A stretch of 64,000 nt of DNA. It comes from Buttiauxella gaviniae ATCC 51604 (GTDB lineage Bacteria; Pseudomonadota; Gammaproteobacteria; Enterobacterales; Enterobacteriaceae). Below are positions 44,016 to 53,249 of the stretch, in pieces (position 1 is the first letter of the stretch; each line of letters begins with the position of its first letter). The translations under genes were made by a program, and so were the position numbers. Under the pieces are notes generated by a model. That model ran no database searches and was not told where the DNA came from. It was given only the letters and a program-made list of their open reading frames with translations. The stretch lies in NCBI RefSeq assembly GCF_001654835.1, contig NZ_LXEP01000028.1, positions 1 to 64,000 on the forward strand, in the 5' to 3' direction.

Positions 44016-44897
44016 ATGGAGTCTCAAGTCCAACGCCTTAAACCCGGAAAAATCCTCGACACACTGGGTGCGATGCAAAATAGCCTGACGCGTGTTTCAC
44101 AGCGGATCGCGCACTATATTTTGACCTCTCCACAGCAGGTCACTCAGCTCTCTATTGCCGAGTTGTCACGCGAAACACAGGCTGGCGAAGCCACCGTCAT
44201 TCGTTTCTGTCGCACCCTGGGTTACAAGGGTTTTCAAGACTTTAAAATGGATTTGGCCATTGAGTTGGCTACAGTGGATACCGATACCAGTAGCCCGTTG
44301 TTAGATGGGGAAATCAGTGAGTCAGACGATGCGCGCACCATTGGTTTGAAACTGCAAAGCACCATTAATAATGTGTTGTCTGAAACCCTAAATTTGCTGG
44401 ATATGAATCAGGTTAATCAGGTCGTCGACGCATTACGCACCAGCAACTCGGTATACATTTTCGGTGTTGGCTCGTCGGGAATTACTGCAGAAGATATGAA
44501 GCATAAGCTGATGCGTATTGGTTTTCGGGTCGATGCTGTTACCAATAATCACTTTATGTATATGCAGGCCACATTACTCAAAGCGGGTGATGTTGCGATT
44601 GCTATCAGCCACACCGGAACATCTCCGGAAACGGTCCATGCCCTCAAACTTGCCAGACAAGCGGGAGCAACCACCGTAGCTCTGACCCATAATTTAGGTT
44701 CCCCGTTAATCGAAGTAGCGGATTTTAGCCTGATCAACGGTAACCGCCAGGGGATGCTGCAAGGCGATTCGATCGGTACTAAGACAGCACAACTATTTGT
44801 GTTGGATTTGCTCTACACCTTGCTGGTACAGGCTGCGCCAGAGCAAGCTCGCGAAAGTAAGTTGCGTACCATGGATGCACTTAACATCGCAAAGTAA
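44016..44897 (+). CDS. RpiR-family transcriptional regulator with SIS domain, probable sialic acid regulator
   Basis: 293 residues. The N-terminal HTH_6 domain spans about 15-85 (SLTRVSQRIAHYILTSPQQVTQLSIAELSRETQAGEATVIRFCRTLGYKGFQDFK); the C-terminal SIS sugar-phosphate domain has NSVYIFGVGSSGITAEDM (about 143-160) and AIAISHTGTSPETVHALKLAR. RpiR-type repressors such as SiaR and Vibrio NanR control sialic acid genes and sense GlcN-6-P or ManNAc-6-P. E. coli NanR is an unrelated GntR-type protein. Located between yhcH and nanA; the regulatory link to the shared promoter motif is inference. AGGA lies six bases before ATG. Confidence 0.9.
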   Translation: MESQVQRLKPGKILDTLGAMQNSLTRVSQRIAHYILTSPQQVTQLSIAELSRETQAGEATVIRFCRTLGYKGFQDFKMDLAIELATVDTDTSSPLLDGEISESDDARTIGLKLQSTINNVLSETLNLLDMNQVNQVVDALRTSNSVYIFGVGSSGITAEDMKHKLMRIGFRVDAVTNNHFMYMQATLLKAGDVAIAISHTGTSPETVHALKLARQAGATTVALTHNLGSPLIEVADFSLINGNRQGMLQGDSIGTKTAQLFVLDLLYTLLVQAAPEQARESKLRTMDALNIAK

Positions 44898-44960
44898 TGC
44901 CACATTAGCGGCATTGATCACACTTCAATGTATTAAGCCATTTTAGCGATGCCACGATGG

Positions 44961-44989
44961 TTGCATCACTCCATTAGCCGCCTTAATAT
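44961..44989 (+). promoter_or_regulatory. Predicted sigma-70 promoter of nanA
   Basis: TTGCAT (44961-44966), a 17-base spacer and TAATAT (44984-44989), 56 bases before the nanA ATG. The operator block ACTCCAT is in the spacer and the second block begins two bases after the -10, positions well suited to repression. Confidence 0.65.
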
Positions 44990-45004
44990 AGAGTTAAACT
45001 TCAT
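44968..45004 (+). promoter_or_regulatory. Predicted operator of the RpiR-type regulator, nanA copy
   Basis: ACTCCAT at 44968-44974, 16 bases, then GAGTTAAACTTCAT at 44991-45004, identical in both blocks and in spacing to the nanE copy. A further AAACTCCA at 45026-45033 may be a third half-site, 11 bases before the nanA ATG. Confidence 0.6.
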
Positions 45005-45044
45005 AATCACAAATCATTAGAAGTAAAACTCCAAAGAGGCTTGC

Positions 45045-45935
45045 ATGGAAAAGTTAACTGGCTTAATCGCCGCGCCACACACCCCATTTACCGCTGATGG
45101 AAGTGTTAATTATCCGGTTATTGACCAAATTGCCGCGCATCTGATTGAGCAAGGCGTTAAAGGTGCCTATGTGCTGGGGACTACCGGTGAGGGTATTCAT
45201 TGCTCGGTCGATGAGCGCAAAAAAATTGCAGAACGTTGGGTGAGTGCAAGTGCGGGTAAACTGAGTATTACTTTGCATACAGGTGCTCTGAGTATCGCGG
45301 ACTCCGTTGAACTTAGCCGCCACGCTGAAACTTTGGATATCTTTGCGACCTCAGTAATTGGTCCTTGCTTCTTCAAGCCAGGCAACATTGAAGACTTAGT
45401 GGAATACTGCCGTATTAATGCGGCGGCAGCACCATCTAAAGGTTTCTACTATTACCATTCCGGCATGTCTGGTGTGAATCTCGATATGGAGCAATTTTTA
45501 CAGGTTGCAGCCGATCGTATTCCTAACCTCACTGGCATGAAGTTTAACTCCAGCGACATGTATGAGTATCAACGCTGTGTGCGCGTCAATAACGGCCAGT
45601 TTGATATTCCATTTGGTGTTGATGAGTTTTTACCCGCGGGCCTGGCATGTGGTGCAGTTGGCGCAGTTGGCAGTACCTATAACTATGCAGCGCCGTTGTA
45701 TCACCGCCTGATTGATAGCTTTAATCGTGGTGACCAGGCAGATGTTGCAGGTTGCATGGATAAGGTCATCGCTATCATCCGCGTGCTGGTGCAGTACGGT
45801 GGCGTTGCGGCTGGGAAAGTTGCGATGAAACTGCACGGCATTGATGTAGGTGACCCGCGTCGTCCGCTGCGCCCAATGACTGAGCAACAAAAGCAAGATG
45901 CGCTGCAAGCCTTCCGCAAGGCTGATTTCCTTTAA
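45045..45935 (+). CDS. nanA: N-acetylneuraminate lyase
   Basis: 296 residues, DapA/NanA TIM barrel. GTTGEG at 45-50 binds the pyruvate carboxylate, Tyr is in GFYYYHSG (near 136) and the Schiff-base lysine is in LTGMKFNSSD (K166). It splits N-acetylneuraminate to ManNAc and pyruvate. Unlike E. coli, where nanA opens the operon, here it is last, with its own promoter and operator after the regulator gene. AAAGAGGC is upstream of the start. The terminator beyond favours leftward ygiN transcripts but may act both ways. Confidence 0.95.
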   Translation: MEKLTGLIAAPHTPFTADGSVNYPVIDQIAAHLIEQGVKGAYVLGTTGEGIHCSVDERKKIAERWVSASAGKLSITLHTGALSIADSVELSRHAETLDIFATSVIGPCFFKPGNIEDLVEYCRINAAAAPSKGFYYYHSGMSGVNLDMEQFLQVAADRIPNLTGMKFNSSDMYEYQRCVRVNNGQFDIPFGVDEFLPAGLACGAVGAVGSTYNYAAPLYHRLIDSFNRGDQADVAGCMDKVIAIIRVLVQYGGVAAGKVAMKLHGIDVGDPRRPLRPMTEQQKQDALQAFRKADFL

Positions 45936-45962
45936 TCGGCTAGCAATATTCTGGTTTAGACA

Positions 45963-45996
45963 ATAAAAAAGGGAGCCGGTGTAAACACCGCTCCCT
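45963..45996 (-). terminator. Terminator between convergent nanA and ygiN
   Basis: GGGAGCCGGTGT / ACACCGCTCCC, a long stem with one mismatch and an AA loop. Six Ts follow on the minus strand, so it mainly ends the mdaB-ygiN transcript. Confidence 0.85.
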
Positions 45997-46017
45997 CTAA
46001 TCATTCGGTAAACCCAA

Positions 46018-46335
46018 TTACTTAATTGCGTCTTCCAGAATATGGATATGAACGTCCAGAACGTCGTCTTTAACAGTGACGCTGTGATCTTTCATGTGTT
46101 GTGTTTGCAGATGAGCTTCCAGGTGAGCCACGCTCTCCCATTTTTCCAGCATAAACACAGAATCTGGTGCAGTAGTCTGGAACGCGACTTGTGCGTTATG
46201 GTCGATGAGTGGCGCATAACCAAAGCAGCCTTCCTCTTCGAGCACGGTAGGAATAATTTTTGCAAACGCGTCCAGTACAGCCTGGCGATGGTGAACACCA
46301 GGACGGGTACGAATTTCAGCTATTACTGTAATCAT
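46018..46335 (-). CDS. ygiN: Antibiotic biosynthesis monooxygenase-fold quinol monooxygenase
   Basis: 105 residues, MITVIAEIRTRPGVHHRQAVLDAFAKIIPTVLEEEGCFGY ... VFMLEKWESVAHLEAHL; ABM dimeric ferredoxin-like fold. E. coli YgiN oxidises menadiol-type quinols and pairs with MdaB in a proposed quinone redox cycle. ATG 46335 has AAGGAG six bases upstream; the TTG two codons earlier is less likely. Thirty bases downstream of mdaB, so both are in one operon. Confidence 0.94.
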   Translation of the reverse strand: MITVIAEIRTRPGVHHRQAVLDAFAKIIPTVLEEEGCFGYAPLIDHNAQVAFQTTAPDSVFMLEKWESVAHLEAHLQTQHMKDHSVTVKDDVLDVHIHILEDAIK

Positions 46336-46365
46336 GTTCAACTCCTTGTTGTCGACATAAGACAG

Positions 46366-46947
46366 TTAAGCAAAAACTCGGCCCAGATGCTCGCGGTATT
46401 GCGCGATAAAACGCGGTACATCAGGCGCTTTCATTACGTCATTGGCGATAAAGGTCGGCAGGCCTTCCATTCCAAGGAACTGGTTAGCTTTGTGGAATGG
46501 CAGGTAAACACCATCCACACCAACACCGTGGAAGAACTGTTCTTTGTCTTCAAATGCTTGCAGCGGGGCGTTCCAGGTCAATGACAGCATGTAAGTTTTG
46601 CCCTGGATCAGGCCGCCGGAACCATATTTTTTCTCTGCATCAGAACGGGTACGACCATCGCTTGCATACAGTGAGCCATGACCTTCAGTAAATACATCAT
46701 CAATGTACTTCTTCATAGTCCACGGTGCGCCCATCCACCAGCCTGGCATCTGGTAAATCACGGTATCGGCCCACATATATTTCGCGACTTCTTCTTTAAT
46801 GTCGTACTCGCTGTCGGTACGTGTGACCTGAACATCATGCCCGAGGTCGCGCAAAAAGCTTTCCGCGACGTCGGTCAGGGTGTCGTTAAGTTGGCCGTTA
46901 GAATGGGCGAATTTTTTCGCACCATTGATAATCAGAATATTGCTCAT
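46366..46947 (-). CDS. mdaB: NADPH:quinone oxidoreductase MdaB (flavodoxin-like)
   Basis: 193 residues, as in E. coli. FAD/FMN phosphate loop IINGAKKFAHSNGQLN, then VIYQMPGWWMGAPWTMKKYIDDVFTEGHG (about 63-91) and MLSLTWNAP. It performs two-electron reduction of quinones and protects against redox cyclers. The start is ATG 46947; the open frame runs 50 codons further without homology. Precedes ygiN in one transcript. Confidence 0.96.
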   Translation of the reverse strand: MSNILIINGAKKFAHSNGQLNDTLTDVAESFLRDLGHDVQVTRTDSEYDIKEEVAKYMWADTVIYQMPGWWMGAPWTMKKYIDDVFTEGHGSLYASDGRTRSDAEKKYGSGGLIQGKTYMLSLTWNAPLQAFEDKEQFFHGVGVDGVYLPFHKANQFLGMEGLPTFIANDVMKAPDVPRFIAQYREHLGRVFA

Positions 46948-47068
46948 AGTTAGTCCTCGAATAATTGCGTCTGGCGCGGAGTTTAGCGTGATCATTGTCA
47001 CAGTTAAATGCCATATACAGGCAAAGACTTTTGCTAAAAACGCAATAATCAGAGGGCTGAATCCGTTT

Positions 47069-48424
47069 CTACCAGCGTATTTGTACCTGAAATCCACCGC
47101 TGGGGGCGTTTACGAAGCTCGCCTGCATACCGTGTAATGCAGCGATTCGCCTGACGATAGATAACCCGAGGCCGCTGCCAGTTTTTTCCTGCCCGGGTGG
47201 ACGGAAGAAGCGTTCACCCAGAGAGGTCAGATATTCAGGGCTTACGCCGGGGCCGTTGTCGGTAATCGTGATTTCGTGGCTCTGGAGAACGACATTGACT
47301 ACACTGCCGCGCGGGCTGTAGCGCACGGCATTATCCAGCATATTTCTGACCATCAAACTAAGTAGTAGCGGTTGGCCCTGACGTTTTACTTTTGCGTCCT
47401 GAATATCAAGGCGAATATCAATGCCTTCACGCTGTGCCTCGTGATACGCATCCATCACCGCATTTTGCAGTAGCGGCTGAAAAGCCACGTCCTGCACATC
47501 ATCCAGACCAGCTAAAGAATCGAGGCGCGATAAAGTGAGCAGTTGATCGACCAGGCGAGTCGCACGATCGATGCCTACGCTCAGATTATTCAGTGCGTGA
47601 TCGCGCATCGGTTCATCATTTTGTGCAAGCTGTGCCACTTCGGCCTGTACTTTTAATGCGGCGAGCGGGCTGCGTAGCTCATGTGCGGCATCAGAGGTAA
47701 AGCGCCGTTCGCGCTGCATAAATTCCCCGGTGCGGGTAAATAGCTGATTAAGCGCAATCACCAAAGGGCGCACTTCTTGCGGCAGGTTTTGTGTTGGCAG
47801 TTCACTGGCATCGTCTGGTTTTCGGTTGCGTAATTGCAGCGCCAGCTTGTGAAGCGGAGAGAGTGCCCGGCTGACCAGCCACACCAGCATCAGCAGGATC
47901 ACTGGCGAAGCGATTAGCCACGGCGTGAGCTGGGACAAAACGATGTCCCGCGCCAGGTCTTCGCGGTACTCCCATTCCTGACCTACCACGATGCGGTATT
48001 TTCCGTCTGGTGTTGTCACCCAGACCATGCGCCACATATCGTCATCGCCTACCAGTTTTCCATCAACAAATCCGTCACGCTGGTAGCGATAGCTGAGATA
48101 CCTGCCGTTGTCGCCGTCGTTTAGCAGCAACTGCCCGTTGGCGGTATAAATGGCGAAGGCGAGGGTGTCATCATCTTGTTTGCCGCGATGATGAGAAATC
48201 ATCTTTTTAGTACGGGGCAACTGTGTATCGCTTTGCACGCCATCGAGCTCTAATGCACTCAGACGTTTGGCAAACAGCACTTGTTGGGTATCAAAGAGTT
48301 TATTGAGGGTTTTGCTGGTTTGCTGCCATGCGGCGAGGCTTGCGCCAACCCACGCCACCAGGGTGAGTAAAATAAACCCAGCAATTAATCTGGCGCGTAA
48401 ACTTTGGGTGAGCTTTTTTATCAT
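47069..48424 (-). CDS. qseC: Two-component sensor histidine kinase QseC
   Basis: 451 residues. Membrane span near 15-35, periplasmic sensor about 36-160, second span near 165-185, HAMP, then the DHp helix with the phospho-accepting His in [16 protein letters not shown] (about 248), N-box [14 protein letters not shown], and GFG-type ATP lid DNGPGVSPE / [17 protein letters not shown]. In E. coli QseC responds to autoinducer-3 and catecholamines and phosphorylates QseB. Its start overlaps the qseB stop by four bases. Confidence 0.95.
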   Translation of the reverse strand: MIKKLTQSLRARLIAGFILLTLVAWVGASLAAWQQTSKTLNKLFDTQQVLFAKRLSALELDGVQSDTQLPRTKKMISHHRGKQDDDTLAFAIYTANGQLLLNDGDNGRYLSYRYQRDGFVDGKLVGDDDMWRMVWVTTPDGKYRIVVGQEWEYREDLARDIVLSQLTPWLIASPVILLMLVWLVSRALSPLHKLALQLRNRKPDDASELPTQNLPQEVRPLVIALNQLFTRTGEFMQRERRFTSDAAHELRSPLAALKVQAEVAQLAQNDEPMRDHALNNLSVGIDRATRLVDQLLTLSRLDSLAGLDDVQDVAFQPLLQNAVMDAYHEAQREGIDIRLDIQDAKVKRQGQPLLLSLMVRNMLDNAVRYSPRGSVVNVVLQSHEITITDNGPGVSPEYLTSLGERFFRPPGQEKTGSGLGLSIVRRIAALHGMQASFVNAPSGGFQVQIRW

Positions 48425-49080
48425 GCTTCACCCAACGTATAACCGATGCCGTGCACCGTGCGAATAAAACCACTCCCGAGTTTGCGGCGTAAATGGTGGA
48501 TATGAACTTCCAGGGCGTTTCTGGAAACGTCGTTGTCCCAGTTATAAAGTTTTTCTTCAATAAGCGAGCGCGGTAATACGCGCCCGGCGTTACGCATAAA
48601 CAGTTCCAGCAAGGCAAATTCTTTGGGTTTTAGTTGCAGTGGTTCACCGTCGCGGGTAACGGTTAATTTAATCGGATCAAGTTCGACACCAGCATGGCAA
48701 AGGGTAGATTGAGCCTGCCCATGATTACGGCGGATTAAAACCTGTAAGCGGGTGGCAACTTCTATTAACGCAAAGGGTTTACACAAATAGTCATCGGCAC
48801 CAAGTTGTAATCCCTCAACTCGTTGTTCCAGTGCATCGCGCGCGGTTAGAATTAGCACAGGTTCAGTTCGGCCATTACGACGCCAGGTTTTTAAGATATC
48901 CAGCCCGTCGATTCCCGGCAGACTTAAATCCAGTACCACTGCGTCGTAGGGGGCTAAACTTAGAGCTGACTGACCTTGAAGGCCATCAGTAAACCAGTCG
49001 ACGGTAAAACCCATCTTTGTCAGTCCGGCTTTGAGTCCGTCGCCAATGAGTTTATCGTCTTCAATTAGTAATATGCGCAT
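48421..49080 (-). CDS. qseB: Two-component response regulator QseB (OmpR/PhoB family)
   Basis: 219 residues. Receiver domain with D-D at IEDD (8-9), phospho-acceptor D51 in VVLDLSLPG, and K in [10 protein letters not shown]; the C-terminal winged helix carries [22 protein letters not shown] and [11 protein letters not shown]. Controls flagella, biofilm and its own operon. ATG 49080 is used; the frame opens seven codons earlier. Divergent from ygiW, with a PmrA/QseB-type box in the shared gap. Confidence 0.96.
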   Translation of the reverse strand: MRILLIEDDKLIGDGLKAGLTKMGFTVDWFTDGLQGQSALSLAPYDAVVLDLSLPGIDGLDILKTWRRNGRTEPVLILTARDALEQRVEGLQLGADDYLCKPFALIEVATRLQVLIRRNHGQAQSTLCHAGVELDPIKLTVTRDGEPLQLKPKEFALLELFMRNAGRVLPRSLIEEKLYNWDNDVSRNALEVHIHHLRRKLGSGFIRTVHGIGYTLGEA

Positions 49081-49203
49081 GGTGTTTCCCTTACTGCCCA
49101 TTTGCGGGAAGTTAATAACTTTTGCGAGGGTGTGTACAGGGGAAAAATACGATGCTTCGGCATGGTGCGCAATTTACTAAAAAAAGCGATTTTTGATGGG
49201 AGA

Positions 49204-49220
49204 ATTAAGATCGCGTTAAG
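49204..49220 (+). promoter_or_regulatory. PmrA/QseB-type direct-repeat box between qseB and ygiW
   Basis: ATTAAG, five bases, GTTAAG: the hexamer-N5-hexamer layout (TTAAG-type halves) bound by QseB and PmrA. A third GTTAAA follows ten bases later. It lies 53 bases before the ygiW ATG and 124 bases before qseB. Assignment is from pattern and context. Confidence 0.55.
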
Positions 49221-49272
49221 ATCTATCACGTTAAATAGCACTCATGAAATCATTCATAAAAGGAAAATTAAA

Positions 49273-49677
49273 ATGAAAAAAATAGCCGCTATTATAACTA
49301 TTCTCGCTATTACCGCAGCACCTGCACTGGCTGCAAATCAGGGCGGGTTCTCTGATCCGAACGCAGCTCCTGCCACCACACAAACTCAAACCGCAGGCGG
49401 TTTTGTCGGCCCAAGTGGCAGCAACACCACGGCGACACAGGCCAAGTCACTGTCTGACGATACCTGGGTCACTTTGCGCGGCAAAATTGAGTCACGCATC
49501 GGCGGTGACCATTACATTTTCCGTGATACATCTGGCACCATTAATGTCGATATCGATCATAAGCGTTGGAACGGCCAGACTATCACTCCGCAAGATACCG
49601 TTGAGATTCAAGGTGAAGTCGATAAGGACTGGAATTCTGTTGAAATCGACGTGAAGCAAATTACTAAAGTAAAATAA
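49273..49677 (+). CDS. ygiW: BOF (OB-fold) periplasmic stress protein
   Basis: 134 residues. Signal peptide MKKIAAIITILAITAAPALA, a low-complexity linker rich in Gly, Thr and Gln, then the BOF domain: DDTWVTLRGKIESRIGGDHYIFRDTSGTINVDIDHKRWNG, then DTVEIQGEVDKDWNSVEIDVKQI. E. coli YgiW (VisP in Salmonella) aids peroxide, acid and envelope stress and is QseBC linked. AAAAGGA lies just before the start; the longer frame from 49102 has no homology. Divergent from qseBC. Confidence 0.93.
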   Translation: MKKIAAIITILAITAAPALAANQGGFSDPNAAPATTQTQTAGGFVGPSGSNTTATQAKSLSDDTWVTLRGKIESRIGGDHYIFRDTSGTINVDIDHKRWNGQTITPQDTVEIQGEVDKDWNSVEIDVKQITKVK

Positions 49678-49684
49678 TGCCCCG

Positions 49685-49710
49685 AATGAGCCGCAATTTG
49701 CGGCTCATTT
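49685..49710 (+). terminator. Terminator after ygiW
   Basis: AATGAGCCGCAA / TTGCGGCTCATT stem with a one- to two-base turn, followed by TTTCTTCC. Strong stem, modest T-run. Confidence 0.75.
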
Positions 49711-49796
49711 CTTCCTCCCTCACTTCTCTTAAAGATACGCACTCCTCTGTGACTACGACTGCCAGATAGGTTACTATCGGCGGCAATTACGCCGTT

Positions 49797-49864
49797 TATA
49801 CCTGTCATATTTCAAGCTGCATGTTCGTTCGCTGCACTCATGCAACTCGAATTATTTAGGGTAT
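49797..49864. repeat. Shortened ERIC/IRU-like element upstream of parC
   Basis: TATACCTGTCAT...CAAGCTGCAT on the left and ATGCAACTCGAATTATTTAG plus GGTAT on the right form imperfect inverted arms, the ends I recognise from ERIC/IRU elements. The usual central ERIC core is missing. It lies 40 bases before parC and so is transcribed in its leader. Confidence 0.65.
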
Positions 49865-49904
49865 GTGGCCACACTCGGCTCGTCAGTTTGAGGATGAATA
49901 ATTA

Positions 49905-52175
49905 ATGAGTGATTTAACTCATGATGGTGCAGAACGCCTTGCGCTGCACGAATTCACGGAAAATGCTTATCTCAACTATTCCATGTACGTCATTATGGAC
50001 CGCGCCTTGCCGTTCATTGGCGATGGTTTAAAGCCCGTACAGCGTCGTATCGTTTATGCGATGTCGGAGTTGGGATTAAGCAACAGCGCTAAATTCAAAA
50101 AATCAGCTCGTACAGTTGGTGACGTGCTGGGTAAATACCATCCGCATGGCGACAGCGCTTGCTATGAAGCCATGGTATTGATGGCGCAGCCCTTCTCCTA
50201 TCGCTACCCACTGGTTGATGGCCAGGGAAACTGGGGTGCGCCGGATGATCCGAAATCCTTCGCCGCGATGCGTTATACCGAATCGCGCCTGTCGAAATAT
50301 GCTGAAGTCCTGCTGGGTGAATTAGGGCAGGGGACGGTTGACTATGTGCCGAACTTTGACGGCACCATGCAGGAGCCGAAAATGCTACCTGCGCGTCTAC
50401 CAAATATTCTGCTTAACGGCACCACCGGCATTGCCGTTGGTATGGCAACCGACATTCCTCCGCATAACTTACGTGAAGTAGCGAAAGCGGCAATCACTCT
50501 GATTGACCAGCCGAAAACTACGCTCGATGAGCTGCTGGATATTGTTCAGGGCCCGGATTACCCAACTGAAGCTGAAATCATCACCCCGCGTGCTGAGATC
50601 CGCAAAATCTACCAGAATGGTCGTGGCTCTGTGCGCATGCGCGCGGTGTGGAAAAAAGAAGATGGCGATGTGGTGATCACCGCATTACCACATCAGGTTT
50701 CCGGTGCGCGTGTGCTTGAGCAAATCGCCAACCAAATGCGCGCTAAAAAGCTGCCAATGGTTGAAGACTTGCGCGATGAGTCGAACCACGAAAACCCAAC
50801 GCGTCTGGTGATTGTTCCACGTTCCAACCGTATCGACGTTGAGCAGGTGATGAACCATCTGTTTGCCACCACCGATCTTGAGAAAAGCTATCGTATTAAC
50901 CTCAATATGATCGGCCTGGATAACCGTCCATCGGTGAAAAACCTGCTGGAAATTTTGACCGAATGGCTGGTTTACCGTCGCGAAACGGTGCGCCGTCGCC
51001 TTAGCTACCGTCTCGAAAAAGTTCTCAAACGTCTGCATATCCTCGAAGGTTTGCTGGTGGCATTCCTCAATATTGACGAAGTGATCCATATCATTCGTAC
51101 TGAGGACGAGCCGAAGCCGGTGCTTATGTCGCGTTTCGAGTTAAGCGAAACCCAGGCTGAATCTATCCTCGAGCTGAAATTGCGTCACCTCGCAAAACTC
51201 GAAGAGGTGAAAATTCGCGGCGAGCAGAGCGAGCTGGAAAAAGAGCGTGATCAATTGCAGGGCATTCTGGCGTCTGAACGTAAAATGAATACCTTGCTGA
51301 AGAAAGAGTTGCAGGCCGACTCCGACGCTTATGGCGACGATCGCCGTTCCCCGTTGCGTGAGCGTGGCGAAGCGAAAGCCATGAGCGAGCATGACATGAC
51401 GCCGTCTGAACCCGTCACCATTGTGCTGTCGCAAATGGGGTGGGTGCGTAGCGCCAAAGGCCATGATATCGACGCGCAAGGTTTGAATTACAAAGCGGGT
51501 GATAGCTTCCTGGGTTGTGCTAAAGGCAAGAGTAATCAGCCGGTGGCGTTTATCGACTCTACCGGGCGTAGCTACGCACTCGACCCAATTACGCTGCCGT
51601 CTGCGCGCGGGCAGGGCGAACCCCTTACCGGTAAACTGACACCGCCGCCGGGAGCCGTCGTTGAACACGTATTAATGGCACCGGATGAGCAAAAATTACT
51701 GATGGCGTCAGATGCAGGCTACGGTTTCGTCTGTACCTTTAATGATTTAGTGTCTCGTAACCGTGCGGGTAAAACCCTCATCTCATTGCCGGAAAATGCG
51801 AAAGTGATGCCGCCGGTAGAGATTTCAAGTGTTGATGACATGCTGCTGGCAATTACTGCAGCGGGCCGTATGTTGATGTTCCCTGTTGGCGATTTACCGC
51901 AGCTTTCTAAAGGGAAAGGGAATAAAATTATCTCTATTCCAACTGCAGAAGCAGCAAAAGGCGAAGACAAACTGGTTCATCTATTTGTATTGCCGCCGCA
52001 AAGCACCGTTACTTTGCACGTCGGCAAGCGCAAAATTAAACTTCGTCCAGAAGAGCTGCAAAAAATCACTGGTGAGCGTGGTCGTCGCGGCACATTGATG
52101 CGTGGTCTACAACGTATTGATCGTGTTGAAGTTGATTCTCCACTTCGCGCAAGTGCAGGTGATAGCGAAGAGTAA
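49905..52175 (+). CDS. parC: DNA topoisomerase IV subunit A
   Basis: 756 residues. The breakage-reunion domain has the catalytic tyrosine in [15 protein letters not shown] (Y124; E. coli 120), and the C-terminal part is a degenerate beta-pinwheel. Four residues longer at the N-terminus than E. coli (SDLTHDGAE). The quinolone-determining segment [14 protein letters not shown] keeps Ser84 and Glu88 (E. coli S80 and E84), so no common resistance substitution is present. plsC follows downstream. In E. coli ygiS, mqsA, mqsR and ygiV lie between ygiW and parC; none are here. Confidence 0.98.
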   Translation: MSDLTHDGAERLALHEFTENAYLNYSMYVIMDRALPFIGDGLKPVQRRIVYAMSELGLSNSAKFKKSARTVGDVLGKYHPHGDSACYEAMVLMAQPFSYRYPLVDGQGNWGAPDDPKSFAAMRYTESRLSKYAEVLLGELGQGTVDYVPNFDGTMQEPKMLPARLPNILLNGTTGIAVGMATDIPPHNLREVAKAAITLIDQPKTTLDELLDIVQGPDYPTEAEIITPRAEIRKIYQNGRGSVRMRAVWKKEDGDVVITALPHQVSGARVLEQIANQMRAKKLPMVEDLRDESNHENPTRLVIVPRSNRIDVEQVMNHLFATTDLEKSYRINLNMIGLDNRPSVKNLLEILTEWLVYRRETVRRRLSYRLEKVLKRLHILEGLLVAFLNIDEVIHIIRTEDEPKPVLMSRFELSETQAESILELKLRHLAKLEEVKIRGEQSELEKERDQLQGILASERKMNTLLKKELQADSDAYGDDRRSPLRERGEAKAMSEHDMTPSEPVTIVLSQMGWVRSAKGHDIDAQGLNYKAGDSFLGCAKGKSNQPVAFIDSTGRSYALDPITLPSARGQGEPLTGKLTPPPGAVVEHVLMAPDEQKLLMASDAGYGFVCTFNDLVSRNRAGKTLISLPENAKVMPPVEISSVDDMLLAITAAGRMLMFPVGDLPQLSKGKGNKIISIPTAEAAKGEDKLVHLFVLPPQSTVTLHVGKRKIKLRPEELQKITGERGRRGTLMRGLQRIDRVEVDSPLRASAGDSEE

Positions 52176-52232
52176 TCGAAAAATGGCGGCTGAAAGGCCG
52201 CCAGATTGGTATATTTTACGCTTAAGCAAGTC

Positions 52233-52322
52233 GTACACCCGTCATCATTCAAGTTGCAGTGCCCTGACTACCCCCATACTTACAGTCTGGTGCTTTCCTG
52301 CATCGCGAATTATTTAGGGTAT
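52233..52322. repeat. Shortened ERIC/IRU-like element between parC and plsC
   Basis: Left arm CGTACACCCGTCATCATTCA with AGTTGCA after it, right arm TGCATCGCGAATTATTTAGG plus GTAT. The right arm matches that of the element before parC nearly base for base. It ends 32 bases before the plsC start, so it is part of the intergenic mRNA. Confidence 0.7.
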
Positions 52323-52354
52323 ACTTGTCAGCGCTTTTGGCTTTTGAGGTTGTT

Positions 52355-53110
52355 ATGCTATCCATCGTACGTTTTATTATCGTTATAATTTATTGCATCC
52401 TGGTGAGCATTTTTGGCTGTATTTATTGCCTGTTCAGCCCACGTAACCCGCGCCATGTTGCAACCTTTGGTCATCTGTTTGGGCGCATGGCGCCTGTGTT
52501 TGGTTTGAAAGTCGAAACCCGTTTACCGGCGGGTTATAAAAATCACCCGACGGCGATTTATATCTGTAACCACCAGAATAACTTCGACATGGTGACAGCG
52601 GCGAGTATTGTGCAGCCGCCGACAGTGACCGTCGGGAAAAAAAGCCTGCTGTGGATTCCCTTTTTTGGCCAAATCTACTGGTTAACTGGAAATATGCTGA
52701 TTGATCGTGACAATCGCGCCAAAGCCCTGAGCACCATTTCCCAGGTGGTGGCGCAGATTCAGAAACGTAAAATTTCGGTCTGGATGTTCCCTGAAGGCAC
52801 ACGTAGTCGTGGTCGTGGCCTGCTGCCGTTCAAAACCGGCGCATTCCATGCAGCGATTGCTGCGGGCGTCCCAATTATTCCGGTGTGCGTTTCCAATACC
52901 AGCAATAAAATTAAGCTAAACCGTTGGAATAACGGTTTGGTGATTGTCGAAATGTTGGATCCCATTGATATCAGTGATTACGGCAAAGATCAGGCGCGTA
53001 AGCTTGCGACTCATTGCCGCGATATCATGAGGGAAAAAATCGCCGAATTAGATAAAGAAGTCGCGGAGCGTGAAGCCTCCGGCCGAGTTGAGAAAAAGCA
53101 GGCGAGCTGA
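52355..53110 (+). CDS. plsC: 1-acyl-sn-glycerol-3-phosphate acyltransferase
   Basis: 251 residues with an N-terminal membrane anchor (IVRFIIVIIYCILVSIFGCIYCLF). PlsC motifs: NHQNNFDMVTA (the N-H-x4-D catalytic motif), FGQIYWLTG, FPEGTRSRGRG, and VPIIPVCVS. It adds the second acyl chain, giving phosphatidic acid. Start ATG 52355 (MLSIVRFII) matches the family; ten upstream in-frame codons lie within or near the repeat. ftsP follows after another repeat. Confidence 0.96.
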   Translation: MLSIVRFIIVIIYCILVSIFGCIYCLFSPRNPRHVATFGHLFGRMAPVFGLKVETRLPAGYKNHPTAIYICNHQNNFDMVTAASIVQPPTVTVGKKSLLWIPFFGQIYWLTGNMLIDRDNRAKALSTISQVVAQIQKRKISVWMFPEGTRSRGRGLLPFKTGAFHAAIAAGVPIIPVCVSNTSNKIKLNRWNNGLVIVEMLDPIDISDYGKDQARKLATHCRDIMREKIAELDKEVAEREASGRVEKKQAS

Positions 53111-53130
53111 TCGCTGTTTATTTTGGCGGT

Positions 53131-53209
53131 ATACCCAAAATAATTTGAGTTGTGGGTAGGGGTAAGTGAGTGCAGCTAACACCCCCACAACTTAAAGTAT
53201 GGTGGGTAT
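53131..53209. repeat. Shortened ERIC/IRU-like element between plsC and ftsP
   Basis: ATACCCAAAATAATTTGAGT plus TGTGGG on the left pairs with CCCACAACTTAAAGTATGGT plus GGGTAT on the right. Between them is GTAAGTGAGTGCAGCTAAC, like the inner flank of ERIC. 79 bases long, against about 127 for the full element, so the central part is deleted. Confidence 0.75.
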
Positions 53210-53249
53210 TTGTATCGCCCTACGTTGTTAAGTTTCACATGGAGTTAAT

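Noticed and set aside
49102-49272. 57-codon extension of ygiW upstream of its signal peptide
   Set aside because: Would bury the signal peptide and cover the predicted QseB box; AAAAGGA sits before ATG 49273.
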